Origin: Pachypanchax playfairii
Taxonomy: Eukaryota; Chordata; Actinopteri; Cyprinodontiformes; Aplocheilidae
Direction of reading: 5' to 3'
NCBI GenBank assembly: GCA_006937955.1
Contig: SSNP01000124.1
Coordinates: 1,321,761 to 1,385,760 of the forward strand
Length of the DNA stretch: 64,000 nt
Both the position numbers and the translations under genes were made by a program. Shown one piece after another: positions 11,601-23,209 of the stretch. Numbering within the stretch: position 1 is the first letter of the stretch; the number at the start of each line of letters is the position of its first letter. Under the pieces are notes generated by a model. The model had not been told where the DNA came from. It made no database searches and saw nothing but the letters and a program-made list of their open reading frames with translations.

Positions 11601-14600
11601 GGAATTAATGTATAAATTCATGGTTAATCATCATAAGTTTCAATGTATTTTTTTAATTTTGTTGCATTTCTGTATAAGTTGTCTTGTTAATTTTCCATTA
11701 ACTGAAGGTCTCCCAGTGTAATTGAACAAGTTTTATCTCCTGACTTCACTTAATGATATTAACAGTGTCATTAGAGTGTTACAGTCACCAGGTTAATTGA
11801 AACCTTTACTGTATATCAGTGTATGACTATTTAATTCAAAAACCCTTCAACATCAGTTATATATGGGTGTGTAGGTAGAACATGTCTGACAGAAAAGTTT
11901 GTAACAGCTTCCAGAGTAAGCAGAAAATTAAAACATCAACACTATTAAATCTTTTAAATGCCACCCAAATTAAAAAACCTGCATCAATTCAGTTATAACT
12001 GGAGTACAAAGTAACTAAATTAATAAAACATCAAATAAACATAAAAAGATAGTTTTGAAGAGAGTTTCTGAGGAAAGGTCAAACACAAGTCTAGCCTATT
12101 CCTAAAGACTTATGGTGCATTCACACCGGCCACTTTGTCAACGTCAAGCAACGCTGATAACGCTCCAAATTTGACGTTTGAAGTTGAAGCTCATAACGCC
12201 TGCCAGTCAGAGCGCATAGGCGTTAAGGCTCGTAAAGCCGGACCGAAAAAGAGCGCGAAGGCGGGGCTTCCTTTGTTATCGGATGTTCGGAGCTATGGCG
12301 GATCATATTGAGACAGTGGCTTGGATTTATTTACTTCATAGATCTAGACAATGTCGACGTCGGGTGCATCAGCGCCGTTTGTGGATACACCCCATTCTTC
12401 AGATGCGTTCGGAGTTTGGTGAGTTTAACCATTTGCTCCAGGAGCTACGTTTGGATGAGGTTAATTTATCTTCCATTTTGGCTGATCCCGCTTCTTTCCG
12501 GCTACGTGCTGTGACGTCTTACGTCACTACGATGAGACGCTCTGATTGGTTGACATGCCGCTTCAAGAGCGTTATCAACGTCAAAAGTTCAGCTAGCTGA
12601 ACTTTGAGCTTTTCTAGCGTTTCAAGCGTCAATGCCTGAAAAGCTAGAAAAGCTTGAAAAGTTGCCGCTCATAACGCTCACAAAGCGCCGCAGAGCCGTT
12701 GACGTCTGTCTGACGCCCGTCCACCATAGACTTTACATATAAACTTGCCGCTTATGGTTGGGCCGGTGTGAATGCACCATTAGTTTGGAGAAATAACGTT
12801 TCGGCTCATCAGAGGGGAGCCAAGATCAAAGTGGATTACTACAATAAACTCTAAAGATTTCAAAGTATTTTGTTGTAACATTACACAGTTATTCCTGTAA
12901 AAACTGTAAAATTCCAGCTAGAAGTTGTCAGTCATCATCAGCTTAGTCATGGGAAGTTGGTGCCTGTCTCCAGCGGTCATTTGGTGAAAGGTGGGGCCAC
13001 ATCTGGATAGGTAGCCAGTCCATCACAGGGCCACATATAGACAGACAACCATTTGCACACACCAAGGGGCAGGATAGGGTTGCAAATTAGCCTTAAGTAT
13101 GTTTCTGGACTGTGGGAGGAAACCGGAGTCCTTGAAGAAAACCCACACATGCACAGGGAGAACATGCAAACATGCAGAAAGGCCCCAGCCTGGATTCAAA
13201 CCAAGGACCTTCTTGCTGCAAGGTAACAATGACTACGTTTACATGCGCCAAATTTCCCCAATCTGATTAAAATCTTGGTCGATCGGAATTCCCAAATCCC
13301 TGTTCACATGGACACTAACTGAAATGATCTGATCATGCCATGAGTACACATGCACCAAGCACTCAATCAGGTTAAATGAGTTGAGCATGCGCACAGCGAG
13401 TTGTCTTTCCGGGGGAAGAAAAAAAGTAAACAACTCCGTCCTTTCTGTGCGTCTTTTCCGTCTCATCGTGTGCTCGAGCTGACTCACATTTTCCCCAATA
13501 TGGACCGTCTGTGGGTGATTACCTGTGATTAACCAAGCTAGAGGCAGAATACATATTGCTACTGCTCCTCCGCCACAGGAGAGGAGAGCAGAATGACAGG
13601 ATGACTGCGCCAGCAGACCACTTCTATTTACCTACCGCCATGTTTTCTACTTGGGTCTGCGAAAGCGGAAAGACGTCACGCTGAAGTTGTACGCATGTGG
13701 AGTGGGCTTTATTCACCCCTTCATTCCGAATGGGTGTGTACATGCACGTCTATCCGAATGAGGATCAGACAAAACCACCCCTCTCGATCGGAAGGAAATT
13801 TCATTCTGATCAGGCTGCATCGGATCAAAACATTCTGATTGACATGTTTATATGACGTATTTCTGTTCCGATTGGGCGTTTATTCCGATTAAATGTGCCC
13901 ATATAAACGTAGCTAATGTTACCAACTGTTCCACTGTGCAGCCCCTTAACTGAAAGTGCTCCATTCAAAACTATATTCTAAGGAAAGGGACATATAGATA
14001 TTTGATTTGCGTTATATTAAGATAGAAATCCACTTTGTTTGGCTCTGCTGCGACTAGCTGTTAGCTTGTTAAGCTGGTCCCAAATAATCTTGGTTTCAAC
14101 AAACTGAGGCTGTTCGGACTACCATCTACGAAAGAGTTCAAAAACAGTTAACAATTTAACAATTTTTCCTAATTTTTAACTACTGATTACATCTTCATTA
14201 AAACAGTCAAATGTTGCTAGTTGTTGCAAACTGAGTTATGTTCTTATTGCTAACATCGTTTTTTGTCTGATGTAGTTTTAATGTCAAAATCTTCAGCAAC
14301 ATGGCTGGTATTCAAGATCTAAAAAAGAAGGATGTATGCTAAAATATTTAGTAAATTAATTTATTACAACTATTTTCATTTTCAGGAAAACGCTATTAAA
14401 CCATAAGCTACAATCATGTTAGCAAGTTAAATTAGCTTTTAGCTGTTCCTTAACACTGATTTTCATCAAAAACACACACACTAGTGTTTACTTTTTTTTA
14501 GGACAATTTTATATGTTGTAAATAATAAGTATGATCCTGATTATATTGAATTTGATTATTCTTAATCCTAAACGTATATTTAACAATATTTCTTTTTGGT

Positions 14601-17600
14601 ATGATGCAGCACTAAAGTAATTAAACCCTTTGCTTTAAAAGTGAATAAAACCAATGAAAATGTCGCTGTTTGCTTTAAGCTCAACTGAGTAAATTTGGAA
14701 CAAAGTGGATTTATGTTAACTAAGTTTAAAGTTGCTTTTCGTAGGAGTTCAGTAGTTAAATATACTGTATATTCCATAAATGTTTAAAAAGTTGACAAAT
14801 TATATCTTATTGTGGAAAAATGACCTCTATTTTTTTCTTCTTTCTAGAATGCTTTCATTATTGGATGTCTGGGTAATAGTTTGTGCACATTTTTTTAGGT
14901 CATGAACAAACAGAAGAAAGTGTTTCTTTTAGCTAAAGCAGCTGAGTATTTGATCTTCAGGTTAAACCTTTCACAAAGTTAATTGCTCTTTGAATATCAC
15001 CATCATGCAGTCAGAAATAATGTGGAGATGTTAATAAAACATGTCATGTCCCTGGTTCTCTGTTTGATTTATTTTATGTTTACAGGATATTTTATCAGAG
15101 TTTCCTGCATCTTTTGTCTTTTGTTACATTTTCTTATTACATATTCTTTATCTTCTGGCTCCTCATTTTCATTTTTTCCTTGTGTATAATATTGAGTTTA
15201 TTTCACATCACTCCAATGAATGTGTTTGTCTCAGATTCTTATATTTACTCTTGTGTTTCTCTTTTCTATTTTAACCTCTGACCTCAAGTGTTTCTTCCTC
15301 TATCAGGATCTTTTGACTTTAGTGTTGACCTTCTGTTTGTATCTTTAGTCCTGATATAATTTAGTTTCTGTTCCTGTGTGTCAGCTTCATGCTGCTCCTC
15401 TATATCCACTGCTGTTTCCGCTGCCAAATACTCACAGCTGTTAATCTTTTATTAATCAATCACCTGGTCTCAGTAATCAAGACTCACAGTATTTCTTGCC
15501 CTCTGGTTCATAGTCATTTGTACTGTGTGTTTCTTCTTTGCTCCAACTTGAGGTTCACGATTTGTCTCAGCAAGTTAATGTGCTCCGTTTCTAGTGTTCA
15601 CACTTTCTAAGTGAATTATATTAAACCGTGTTAAATCAAGTCATAGTTTAGTTAAGTTTGTTCATGTGTAAAACATCAGTCTTTTGTTTTTTAAGTGATT
15701 CACAGTTGTTTTTTTTCCCTCGACTCCTGCCCCCATCTTGCTCTATTTCTACCACACTATACAACAAAAAGCCAGAAAGTATGTTACAGATTACTGTAAT
15801 TTTGTTTAAAATATAAATACAGTATTAGCAATTACTGCAGAGTAACACATTTTCCTTTATTTAAGGGTTTTAATAATACTAATACTAAAATATTTGATAG
15901 GTCTAACCCATACCAGTAGCTAATTGTAAATTAACACAACTCAGTTCATTTCTTCTTAATTTAATTTAATGATGTTTTATTTTTTTTACCTTCAACTTTC
16001 AATTTGAGTCATTATACATTACAAAAATGTTCAAACTAGACCTTTTGGAATGTTCTATTATATTAAGTGGAATGAATTGTAAAAGTTTTCTGTTTTACAT
16101 GCTGCCATAAAATAATAAAAAACAGATGAAAAGAGATAAAAAGTGTTTTTTTCTGCAACAGAAAAAGCTGAAAAGCAGCAAAAAATAACACGAAAGAAAG
16201 ACTTTAGACTTAGAGATCTATTCAGAATTCAGGATATATCATAATGTTTATGGTACCGTTGTTACCTACCTTATAGGGATGATTAGTGTGTACAGCACAT
16301 GAAGAGAAGCTAAGGCTAAAGCTATCAGACCCAGCTGTTTCCTGCACAACATCCAGTGGTCCAACCAGTTTGGAAACCGCCTGAAACAAACAATTTATAA
16401 GCAAGAATTATGTTTGATATTACCTGTATTACCGCAAGCATTAAATATCAGTTATTGTTGATTTCAGACTTGTATTTGGTTCCTCTGTAGAGCTGCAGAC
16501 ATGCAGCTATGATTCCAGGCAGGTAACAAAGAGCTAGCATAATGAGGGACACAATGGGAAACACCTGAAAAAAGGCAGATAAACAAAAAAATTCTAGTTC
16601 AACACCTGAAGTTTTAAAGAAAATTAATTTGAATTATTTTTAAATAATCTGTTGTGATAACCTTGTTAGCAATCGACACCATGATTCTGAAAGAGATGTC
16701 TTTCTTCTCTGTAACATATGCATAGACGACATCTCTAATGACTAGATAGAAGAAGAAGAAGGCAGTGAGGCCGACGGCCAGGCACATGGGCAGCCTCCAT
16801 TCTGGGAACAGCTGCAGGGGGAAGTCCTCCAGCTCTCTGGCTGCACACAGAGACCCTCTATCCAGAACAGTGAAGCCCAGTTTGGTAGCGATCTCTGCCA
16901 CCGCCTGCTTAGCCTCGGCACTGTTCCCACACAGGTACACCTGGAGCATGAAAACACACACCACATCTTTGATTTTAACATTTATGTATTTATGCATGTA
17001 TAAACACAGCGATGAAAGGATGTATTTGACTCCAGAGAGCTGAACATAAAAGGTGCACAGAGAAACTACAGCTTCTCGCATGAAATGCTAAAATTAGTGG
17101 AAGAAAGCAGGTATAAAATAACAATGCTCAGTCAACACCTTTTGTAATGTTGCTGATGCTGCTCCAAATACAACACCCTGATGCATAAGCATGCACGCTT
17201 TTGAGTGTGTGTGTGTTGTTGTTGTTGATTTATTTATTTTTTTATTTTTCTGTCCTCTGAGACTTCACGATGAGATCAAAACAGAACCGAAAAACCCACA
17301 TGTGCTGCGGCTTTTCTCCACGGAGAGAGCGGGCAAAAAACATGTGATGGGAAGCTGAGATGTGAGACAGACTGTGGAGTTAATTCATTCAAAGATACAT
17401 CACAGGCGGCGTTCACAGCAAAGGAATGAAATTAACGCCTTGAATTTGGCGACTTTCACTTAATTTCATTTGATGAAAACTTCAAAATGAGTTAATCTAA
17501 TTTAAACTGAGATTCTTCCCTTCGCTCAAAGAGGCTTGTTCTTGTTTTTGTTGTGCAGCAATCGCTGGGTGAACACATCAGAGAACGAGTTCAAAAACTA

Positions 17601-18991
17601 TTTTTTTTTTAAATTGAATTTTTCTGGTTGGATAAAAATCAAGCAGGTTGCTTGACTTAAAATAATAACAGAAGACAAACAGGATAAATCTTTAAGAAGC
17701 AAGTCAAATACAATTAAAGTTTAGAACACCGTGTCTGGATTTCAGCGTCGTAAACACATCCAGTACCTGTCTGTTGGCGTCTGATGGTCCGTTTTGAAGA
17801 GCCCACGCTGACAAGGTGTTAAAACCTTTCACCACATGAGCTCCAGGGACTAGCCTGAAAAGTAAACAACAAAACTTTAGCTTCATGCTCTACCAGCTCC
17901 TGATAGGTTTGACCACATTATTAAATTATAGCATTTAATTTCTACCTCTGCAGATGTTCAGCGTTGGCCTCTGGGTACAAGTTCTTCTTGAGATTGTTGC
18001 TCACATCCACCAGCACCTTTCAATCAGTGAAATCAATTGATTTGATTCAAACAGGCTTTTATGTTACATTAAGTTGTCTGACTGTTAAAAGGTACCTTCC
18101 CCTTGAGCTGTGGTGCGAGTGATTGCAGGAAGTTGTAATGTTCTCTGTGAACACAAACAAAGATCAGGCTGGCTGATTGTGCGGCTTCTTCATGGCTCAT
18201 CACCTGTAAAAACACAAACTGGTGTCAAGTGCAATAATAACAAATGTTGGTAGTATGCACTTGTTCATGCGTTGCATGAAAAAAGTGGTTGTGAAATCCA
18301 GATGTTTAGCGTCTTCTTTGTTTGTCTTTTTAAGCTGCTGTAGATCAAACCAATTCAAATGTGACAACTGCATTTTCTATTGATTCATTTAATGTTTATA
18401 ATCTTTTCTCTGAGCTCCTCAGATAGCTCCGGTCTTTGCATGTTCAGTGTGGTGCACACAAACTACACAAGAGCATGCTTGATCCCTTTAAATAGGCTGA
18501 GTAACACAAAGAGACCTGTGTTATCAGTTAACATTAAACAGTTAGTTTGAAATATGATGCAAGGATTAGGAGTCTTTTTAGAGATGCTAACAAATCTTTG
18601 TATTTACTCTATCACATTGAAATGTATGTTGTATGTTCATCCAGGTGTGCAAGTCATCATCAGAAAAAACTGAAGGTTAAGCAGTTCAGTGAGAGGAGTT
18701 TTCAAGCAAAAACCACATAACCTCAAACATTTTCAAAGAAAAGTTCTAATCTTATAATAATCAGCTCAGAGAAGACATCATGCAGCGTACTTGAGTTCCT
18801 GGAGGCAGGGGGCCACAGCTCTGAGGTCTCCGGCTGCCGTACACCAACCTGTAGCCAGATTGGAGCAGGCGTTGACCCAGAGAACGTCCTAAATCCCCCG
18901 TCCCAAAAATACAAAGCTGTTCCTGCTGAGAGTTAGCTGCCGAGCTCACGGGACACATCAGCATGTTCTCCGGTTTCACCTCCTCTGACAT
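8656..18991 (-). CDS. steap4: STEAP4 metalloreductase, 10 coding exons
   Basis: Coding exons (minus): 18791-18991, 18096-18203, 17946-18016, 17767-17854, 16662-16940, 16470-16564, 16270-16380, 11466-11508, 11187-11351, 8656-8913; 472 aa, all phases consistent. The cytosolic NADPH-dependent oxidoreductase domain has the dinucleotide motif GTGDLG (30-35) and the NADPH-selective GSRRP (52-56). Membrane helices start near residue 209. The haem ligands of the family correspond to His308 (SLHVLY) and His401 (FHTYLY). Known role: electrons pass from NADPH through FAD and haem to reduce Fe3+ and Cu2+ at plasma and endosomal membranes. IFGTGD, VPGAHVVK and the C-terminal RIRQGWER favour STEAP4 over STEAP2 or STEAP3. 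The start codon is the first Met of the frame; a TAATAG just upstream could be an acceptor for a 5' UTR exon. Exon 6 ends at a weak donor (AA/GTCTGA). Confidence 0.95.
10107..10442 (-). mobile_element. hAT-type non-autonomous element, copy 1
   Basis: A 336-bp element in the last steap4 intron. It starts cagggccgg and ends ggcggtcctg (inverted termini) and is flanked by a perfect 8-bp duplication, attgtcat, at 10099-10106 and 10443-10450. An 8-bp duplication with CAGGG-type ends is the hAT signature. It carries no transposase. Related copies lie at 35024-35327 and 50868-51555 in the opposite orientation. Confidence 0.85.
10468..10720 (+). mobile_element. tRNA-like SINE insertion with 10-bp target duplication
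   Basis: The head reads gtgggtagcac followed by a B-box-like gggtttgaacccc, as in tRNA-derived SINEs, and the body is the common teleost repeat with 'tatggactttgcaagttctc'-type text. The perfect direct repeat aatgacttct at 10458-10467 and 10721-10730 marks retroposition. It lies in steap4 intron 9. Related copies: about 12950-13231 plus 13915-13944 (minus), about 22863-23205 (plus), and a 3' fragment at about 37299-37345. Confidence 0.7.
10790..11000 (+). repeat. Dispersed teleost repeat ('attacctccaccagc' type)
   Basis: The wording (attacctccacc, tctgtatgttaacaagatatctcaaaaa split over the unit, gatacggatcaccacc) matches a repeat seen widely in fish genomes. It sits in steap4 intron 9. No coding capacity. 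The class is not assigned. Confidence 0.45.
12113..12779 (+). mobile_element. PIF/Harbinger-type element with perfect 19-bp terminal inverted repeats
   Basis: A 667-bp element in steap4 intron 7. The left end tggtgcattcacaccggcc is the exact reverse complement of the right end, and both sides carry TTA (12110-12112 and 12780-12782), the 3-bp target duplication of PIF/Harbinger elements. Inside, 12283-12600 on the plus strand encodes a remnant resembling the N-terminal part of Harbinger transposase. The catalytic part is missing, so this is an internally deleted derivative. Confidence 0.85.
12283..12600 (+). pseudogene. Remnant of Harbinger transposase N-terminus
   Basis: An open frame of 105 codons wholly inside the Harbinger-type element 12113-12779. 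The segment LWIHPILQMRSEFGEF followed by HLLQELRLD resembles the family's conserved stretch (W-V-H-P, then a basic or acidic spacer, then E-F/Y and L-x-x-E-L-R-L-D) found before the nuclease domain. After that the frame runs into unrelated sequence, and none of the DDE catalytic residues are present. It cannot encode a working transposase. The match is from memory of the family, not from a search. Confidence 0.55.
12950..13944 (-). mobile_element. SINE-like element split by a nested DNA element
   Basis: Read on the minus strand, this starts ggctgcacagtggaac at 13944 and continues through a tRNA-like head. It is interrupted at 13915 and resumes at 13231 with cattgttaccttgcagcaag. It is the same family as 10468-10720. 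The interruption is the inverted-repeat element 13232-13914. The far end near 12950 is only approximate. Confidence 0.6.
13232..13914. mobile_element. Inverted-repeat element inserted in a SINE
   Basis: The left end actacgtttacatg and the right end (reverse complement agctacgtttatatg) form imperfect terminal inverted repeats. The four bases aatg occur on both sides (13228-13231 and 13915-13918) while the host SINE needs only one copy, which suggests a target duplication. It carries no coding region. The core acgtttacatg is shared with the element at 37697-38141, so the two may be relatives. Confidence 0.65.
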
Positions 18992-21550
18992 GCTGCTCTG
19001 TCTATTAGCAAACGTGGAAACAAACGGAACCTGGAAGTATCCAGAGGTTGTAACAGAACAAACCCTCCTGCAGGCAGTTCTGTCTCAGCCAGGGCAGCTG
19101 GACTAAATTATGTCTCTGAGATGTCTCCACAGCAAACTTAATTTTTTCAAATTAGCAGTCTGTCTGTTCGTCCTAACTGACTGTATGAACTGACAGATTT
19201 TGAAGTCTTGAGGCAGTGTTTGTATTGTTCTGTCCCCTCCCATTTTTTGTGTAAAGACTGTCTAAACTGGGAAACTCCATGGCAAGAGGTGGGAGGCGTG
19301 TGTGCAAGCGCTGGCAAGAGTGTCTGAGTGATAAAACACTCCCTGTGAGAGTCTGTATCCATCTCACTGTGTGTGTGAGTGTTTGTGTTTGGCAAAAACA
19401 CTGTGGCAAATTTTTCTGTTGTGGCCTTCTTCTGGGAAATCAGCAAGATTGTCTGTGACACATTATGCAACACTGGGAAATACACTCTAATGTAAAACAG
19501 TATGAACCTTCCAAAATACTGTGGACTTTCCTGTTTTAGTAAACCGCCACTAAAATCTCAGAAATCCATCCTAGTTAAAAGGTGAAAATGACGGGGAACC
19601 TCATTAAAACGTGATCGTGTTGGACAGATTTTGTCACCTGCGAAAAGGTCAAGTATGTCATCAAAGCATAAAAATCTAATGAACAAGATCAAAGCTGTGG
19701 AAACACTCACATTTTAAAGCGGTGTCCTACATTACATGCACAGAGCGATGCTGTTATTCAGACAAAAAAATAATGGGATCATCTGTCATCACTGGTTGTA
19801 GATCAGGAACAGTGAGCTCTCTGCAAACACATCGTCAAGGCCAATTCCAGGTCACAGTATGCAAACACGGTGTGCTGGTATGCCCCCCCCCCCCCCTTTA
19901 CTGCACAGTCTCTCTTTTATAACCATGAAATTCACATAGCCTGGACCGAGTGCATAATTACTTTGACAAGAGGGCAAAACAAATAGCTTGCATTTTTATT
20001 AGCAGGAGGTTATTTGTGGTGCACTCTGGAGCGAACGAACCTAATCCTTATAATCAGCCACTGATGCATTGGTCAGCAGAGGTGCTCACTGAATCATGGA
20101 GTTTGCAGCCAAACCCACCAATTACAGTCTAATCTGCGCTCTTGTGTTGGCCTATGAGTAATTAATGTTTTTAGCCTTGTAACCAAAGTTGGCCTCTGAC
20201 TGTTACCCTTCTTATATTTCCAGAGATCCAGAAAAGCACTACAGTTCAGGGTTGAGGTGAACCACAGGCCTGGTGCTCTATCTTAAACTGTAATTATTGC
20301 CTATTATGTCCAGTGTGTATTTGTCTGAGCCCATGTCTGCATGTAGCCAAACTGTACTGATAAATATAGAAATCATGAACACATCTACTAAATGTGCATT
20401 GATTGATTTGTTTTCTTAGATGTAGACTTGCACACAGTCTTCAGCTATAAATTCAAAGGCTGTTGAATTATCTTCAGCAAAGTAAACATTTCTTACAGTC
20501 TCAATTCTCCTGCCAAACCTCCTCCAACCCCCTCAATAAGAGTGGTGCTCATAAAAAGACACTAAAACAAATACAACTCCATTGTATCAGTAAACAAGAA
20601 CAAACTCAAACCGAAAGACTGGCTCGTAATAAGAGTGCTGCTTGAAATAAATATCAAAGATCTGTGTATTTTACGGGATGTGATGTTTTCGTCTCACTCA
20701 CATAAAGTAAGCAGTCAGTTAAAAGTGACCTAAAGTTCCTCGCCCTCTGAAGCCAAAGATCAGATAGAAAAAAACCCTGGCAGTAAACATCTGAAGAGCA
20801 AAACTTCAGACAGCATTGCAGCTGCAGTCAAACACATTTAAGCTTAAAGATTTAGCCTGCAACAGTGTGGGAGGTTTTTTGATAATCAAAATAAAAGAGA
20901 GCGGAGGCAGCAATCACATATTAAAAATGTCAAGTATGGAAACAAGTACTCTGAGGCAAGGGTGATGATTGGACCGTCCAGTTTTCCAAGGCTAAAGCCA
21001 TTACCTTGATTGGCTTTGGACTGCAGACGATGTAGTTGTGTAAGCAAAATGCAGGGTACATAGGAGCCACAATCTATGCTAATGAATTCTGGTGCATGAA
21101 ATGAGGCTTGTTGATACAGTAAAGTCCTGCTCCTATATCAGTGAACTATAGACCAGCAGAAGAATTGATTACCATTGATTATCCTGTTTCAATGGCACCT
21201 TTCAAGTGGTGAGGTATATTAAACAAGTCATTTTTTAAGCTGACGTATCAGAAGTAAGGACATAAGGGATTTTAAGAATTTCAACAACCGATAGGGGGTT
21301 TAGCATTTCCAAAATGTTGTGTTTTGTGGCATATACTTGTTATGGTTTGTTTGCCAGCTAACTTTTACAAAACTGTGCATGCATACGTAAATTTTCATGT
21401 GAACATGTTGCAGATCTGGCCAATCAGCGAGACCCCGAGAATGACCCTATATAATGTTTATGTTACCACTGAGTTAGAGCTCACAATGATAATTCAGGAA
21501 TGTGCAACTGTTAGTTGCCAAGTAACAGCATATGAAATGTAAAGACAATT
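18992..21550. other. steap4 upstream region and intergenic DNA
   Basis: No gene recognised. 19722-20130 and 20880-21130 are free of obvious repeats and contain AT-rich homeodomain-like cores (ataattac, accaattacag), so part of this could be regulatory. A run of about 14 C residues lies near 19883-19897. Open frames here are short and show no family features. Confidence 0.3.
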
Positions 21551-21558
21551 GTTTATTT

Positions 21559-21652
21559 CCATCCATCCATCCATCCATCCATCCATCCATCCATCCATCC
21601 ATCCATCCATCCATCCATCCATCCATCCATCCATCCATCCATCCATCCATCC
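21559..21652 (+). repeat. (ATCC)n microsatellite
   Basis: About 23 uninterrupted tetranucleotide units, followed by a short dispersed repeat end (tttgtcctgtttagggttg). On the minus strand this reads GGATGGAT..., the usual tail of teleost dispersed repeats, so the microsatellite probably grew from a retroelement tail. Confidence 0.97.
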
Positions 21653-22083
21653 TTTGTCCTGTTTAGGGTTGTGGGGAACCAGAAACAAGGTTCACCCGAA
21701 CATGTCACCAGTCTAACAGTGTACTGTAAAACACATAATTTTTTCTCTATCTATATCTGAAATACTAAACTATGGCTATTTATTTTTTCAGACACACTTT
21801 AGGACCATTTTGGGGGTTTTTTTGCCAAAATTTTTTTCCCCTCTTACAGGCTCTGAAGCTTGTTTTACTTTCTTACTGACAAATGTGATATTGTGTGTTT
21901 ATTTTAATACATCCATTAAGCAGACACTTATTAGAGAGGGGTTTTGAGAAGTTTAGAGTTTTTCTTGGAATAGGCTATTTTAAACTCAAACGTGTTTTCA
22001 TTACAGAGAGGTAAAATGTCTTGTGATTGAGATCCTAGCTACTGAAAACACAAAAACTCAGCAGTGATAAAAACACTGATACA

Positions 22084-22677
22084 TTAAAGAGGTCATTTCA
22101 TACAAATTTCAGGACTTTGTGGTTATTTCTTATGTATTAACCTGTAATTTGAAACATTTTATATCTAAAAAATGTCAGGAAACACTGATTAACAGACCTT
22201 TCAATCTGTCTGCGTCAAAATTCGTCTGGTTCCAGCTCGTTCCGTGTCAGGCTTTGGCAGCAGCTCGTTCATATTCATTTTTCAAATTTGCTGGACTCTG
22301 ATTGGCTAACAAACTAGCCTATGAGAGCAAGGTATACCATTTCCTGCCACGCTGTGCATGGCAACGTCAGACGATCTCTCTTCCTGTTTGCTACGTCTTA
22401 TGCTAACAGCTTTTAGCCAGCAGCATGTTAGGCGTGGTTTCAACTGCGGGAGCTGCCGAATACTAACGAACAAAGGAGTTGTGACGAAACAGATACAGGC
22501 TGTTCGAACTCGGGAGAACTCGGTCTTTATCGCCCCCTGTGTAGTTTGAGAAATTAAAACTGCAAGAGAAGTTGTTGACCTGTTTTCACACCCACTATGG
22601 AGGTAAGAACACCCGTGGAGCTAAAATATTCAACAGAAACCTCAGAAAAAATGTTTTTAATGGAAGGGCCTCTTTAA
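22084..22677. mobile_element. Small inverted-repeat element with TTAAAGAGG ends
   Basis: Starts ttaaagaggtc and ends gggcctctttaa, which are inverse complements apart from a base or two. About 594 bp. The interior shows no protein family. The edge motif is of the same general kind as the TTTAAAGG-ended elements at 30545-31550 and 44177-44799. Confidence 0.55.
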
Positions 22678-22862
22678 ATTATTCTCAGGGATTATAAACA
22701 TGTTCATATATTCCTGAGTTACGCACATAATATTCAGTCTATATGCATGATTAGGATAACAAGAAAGTGTGCCCACTGTAGGAATGTTGTTATTGTTCTT
22801 ACCCACCAGTAATAACTCCCTCTGTCCAAACAGCAGCTTAAGTCCACAGTATTTCTACATTA

Positions 22863-23205
22863 GACTGCATGGTGAAGCAGTTGGTTAACACTGCTGCTTT
22901 ATAGCTGGATGGAGATTCATGTCCCAGCTGTGATCTTTCTGCATGGACTTTGCATCGTCTTCCTTTGCACGTATGGTTTTTTGAAGGGTAGTTAGGTTTC
23001 CTCTGAAACACTAAGACCATGTGTTTAGTTGATTGGCAATTCTAAATTCTGGTTGTTGGTTGTTTTTCTCTATATTTGGTCATTTACATAAGCCATGACC
23101 AACTTCCTGTCAAAGGTGCATCCTACCTCTCATCCAATGACCATGAGGAACAAGCACTCGTTCGCAGTGACCCTGAACAGGATCAAGCAAGTACAAAAAA
23201 TGAAT
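22863..23205 (+). mobile_element. Degenerate SINE-like copy
   Basis: Begins gactgcatggtgaagcag, continues through a decayed tRNA-like head and the text tgcatggactttgcatcg, and ends ccctgaacaggatcaagc plus an A-rich tail. Same family as the element at 10468-10720 but more diverged. No clear target duplication seen. Confidence 0.55.
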
Positions 23206-23209
23206 AGAT

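Noticed and set aside
21494..21688. Open frame coding a WMDG tandem repeat
   Set aside because: It is only the translation of the (ATCC)n microsatellite.
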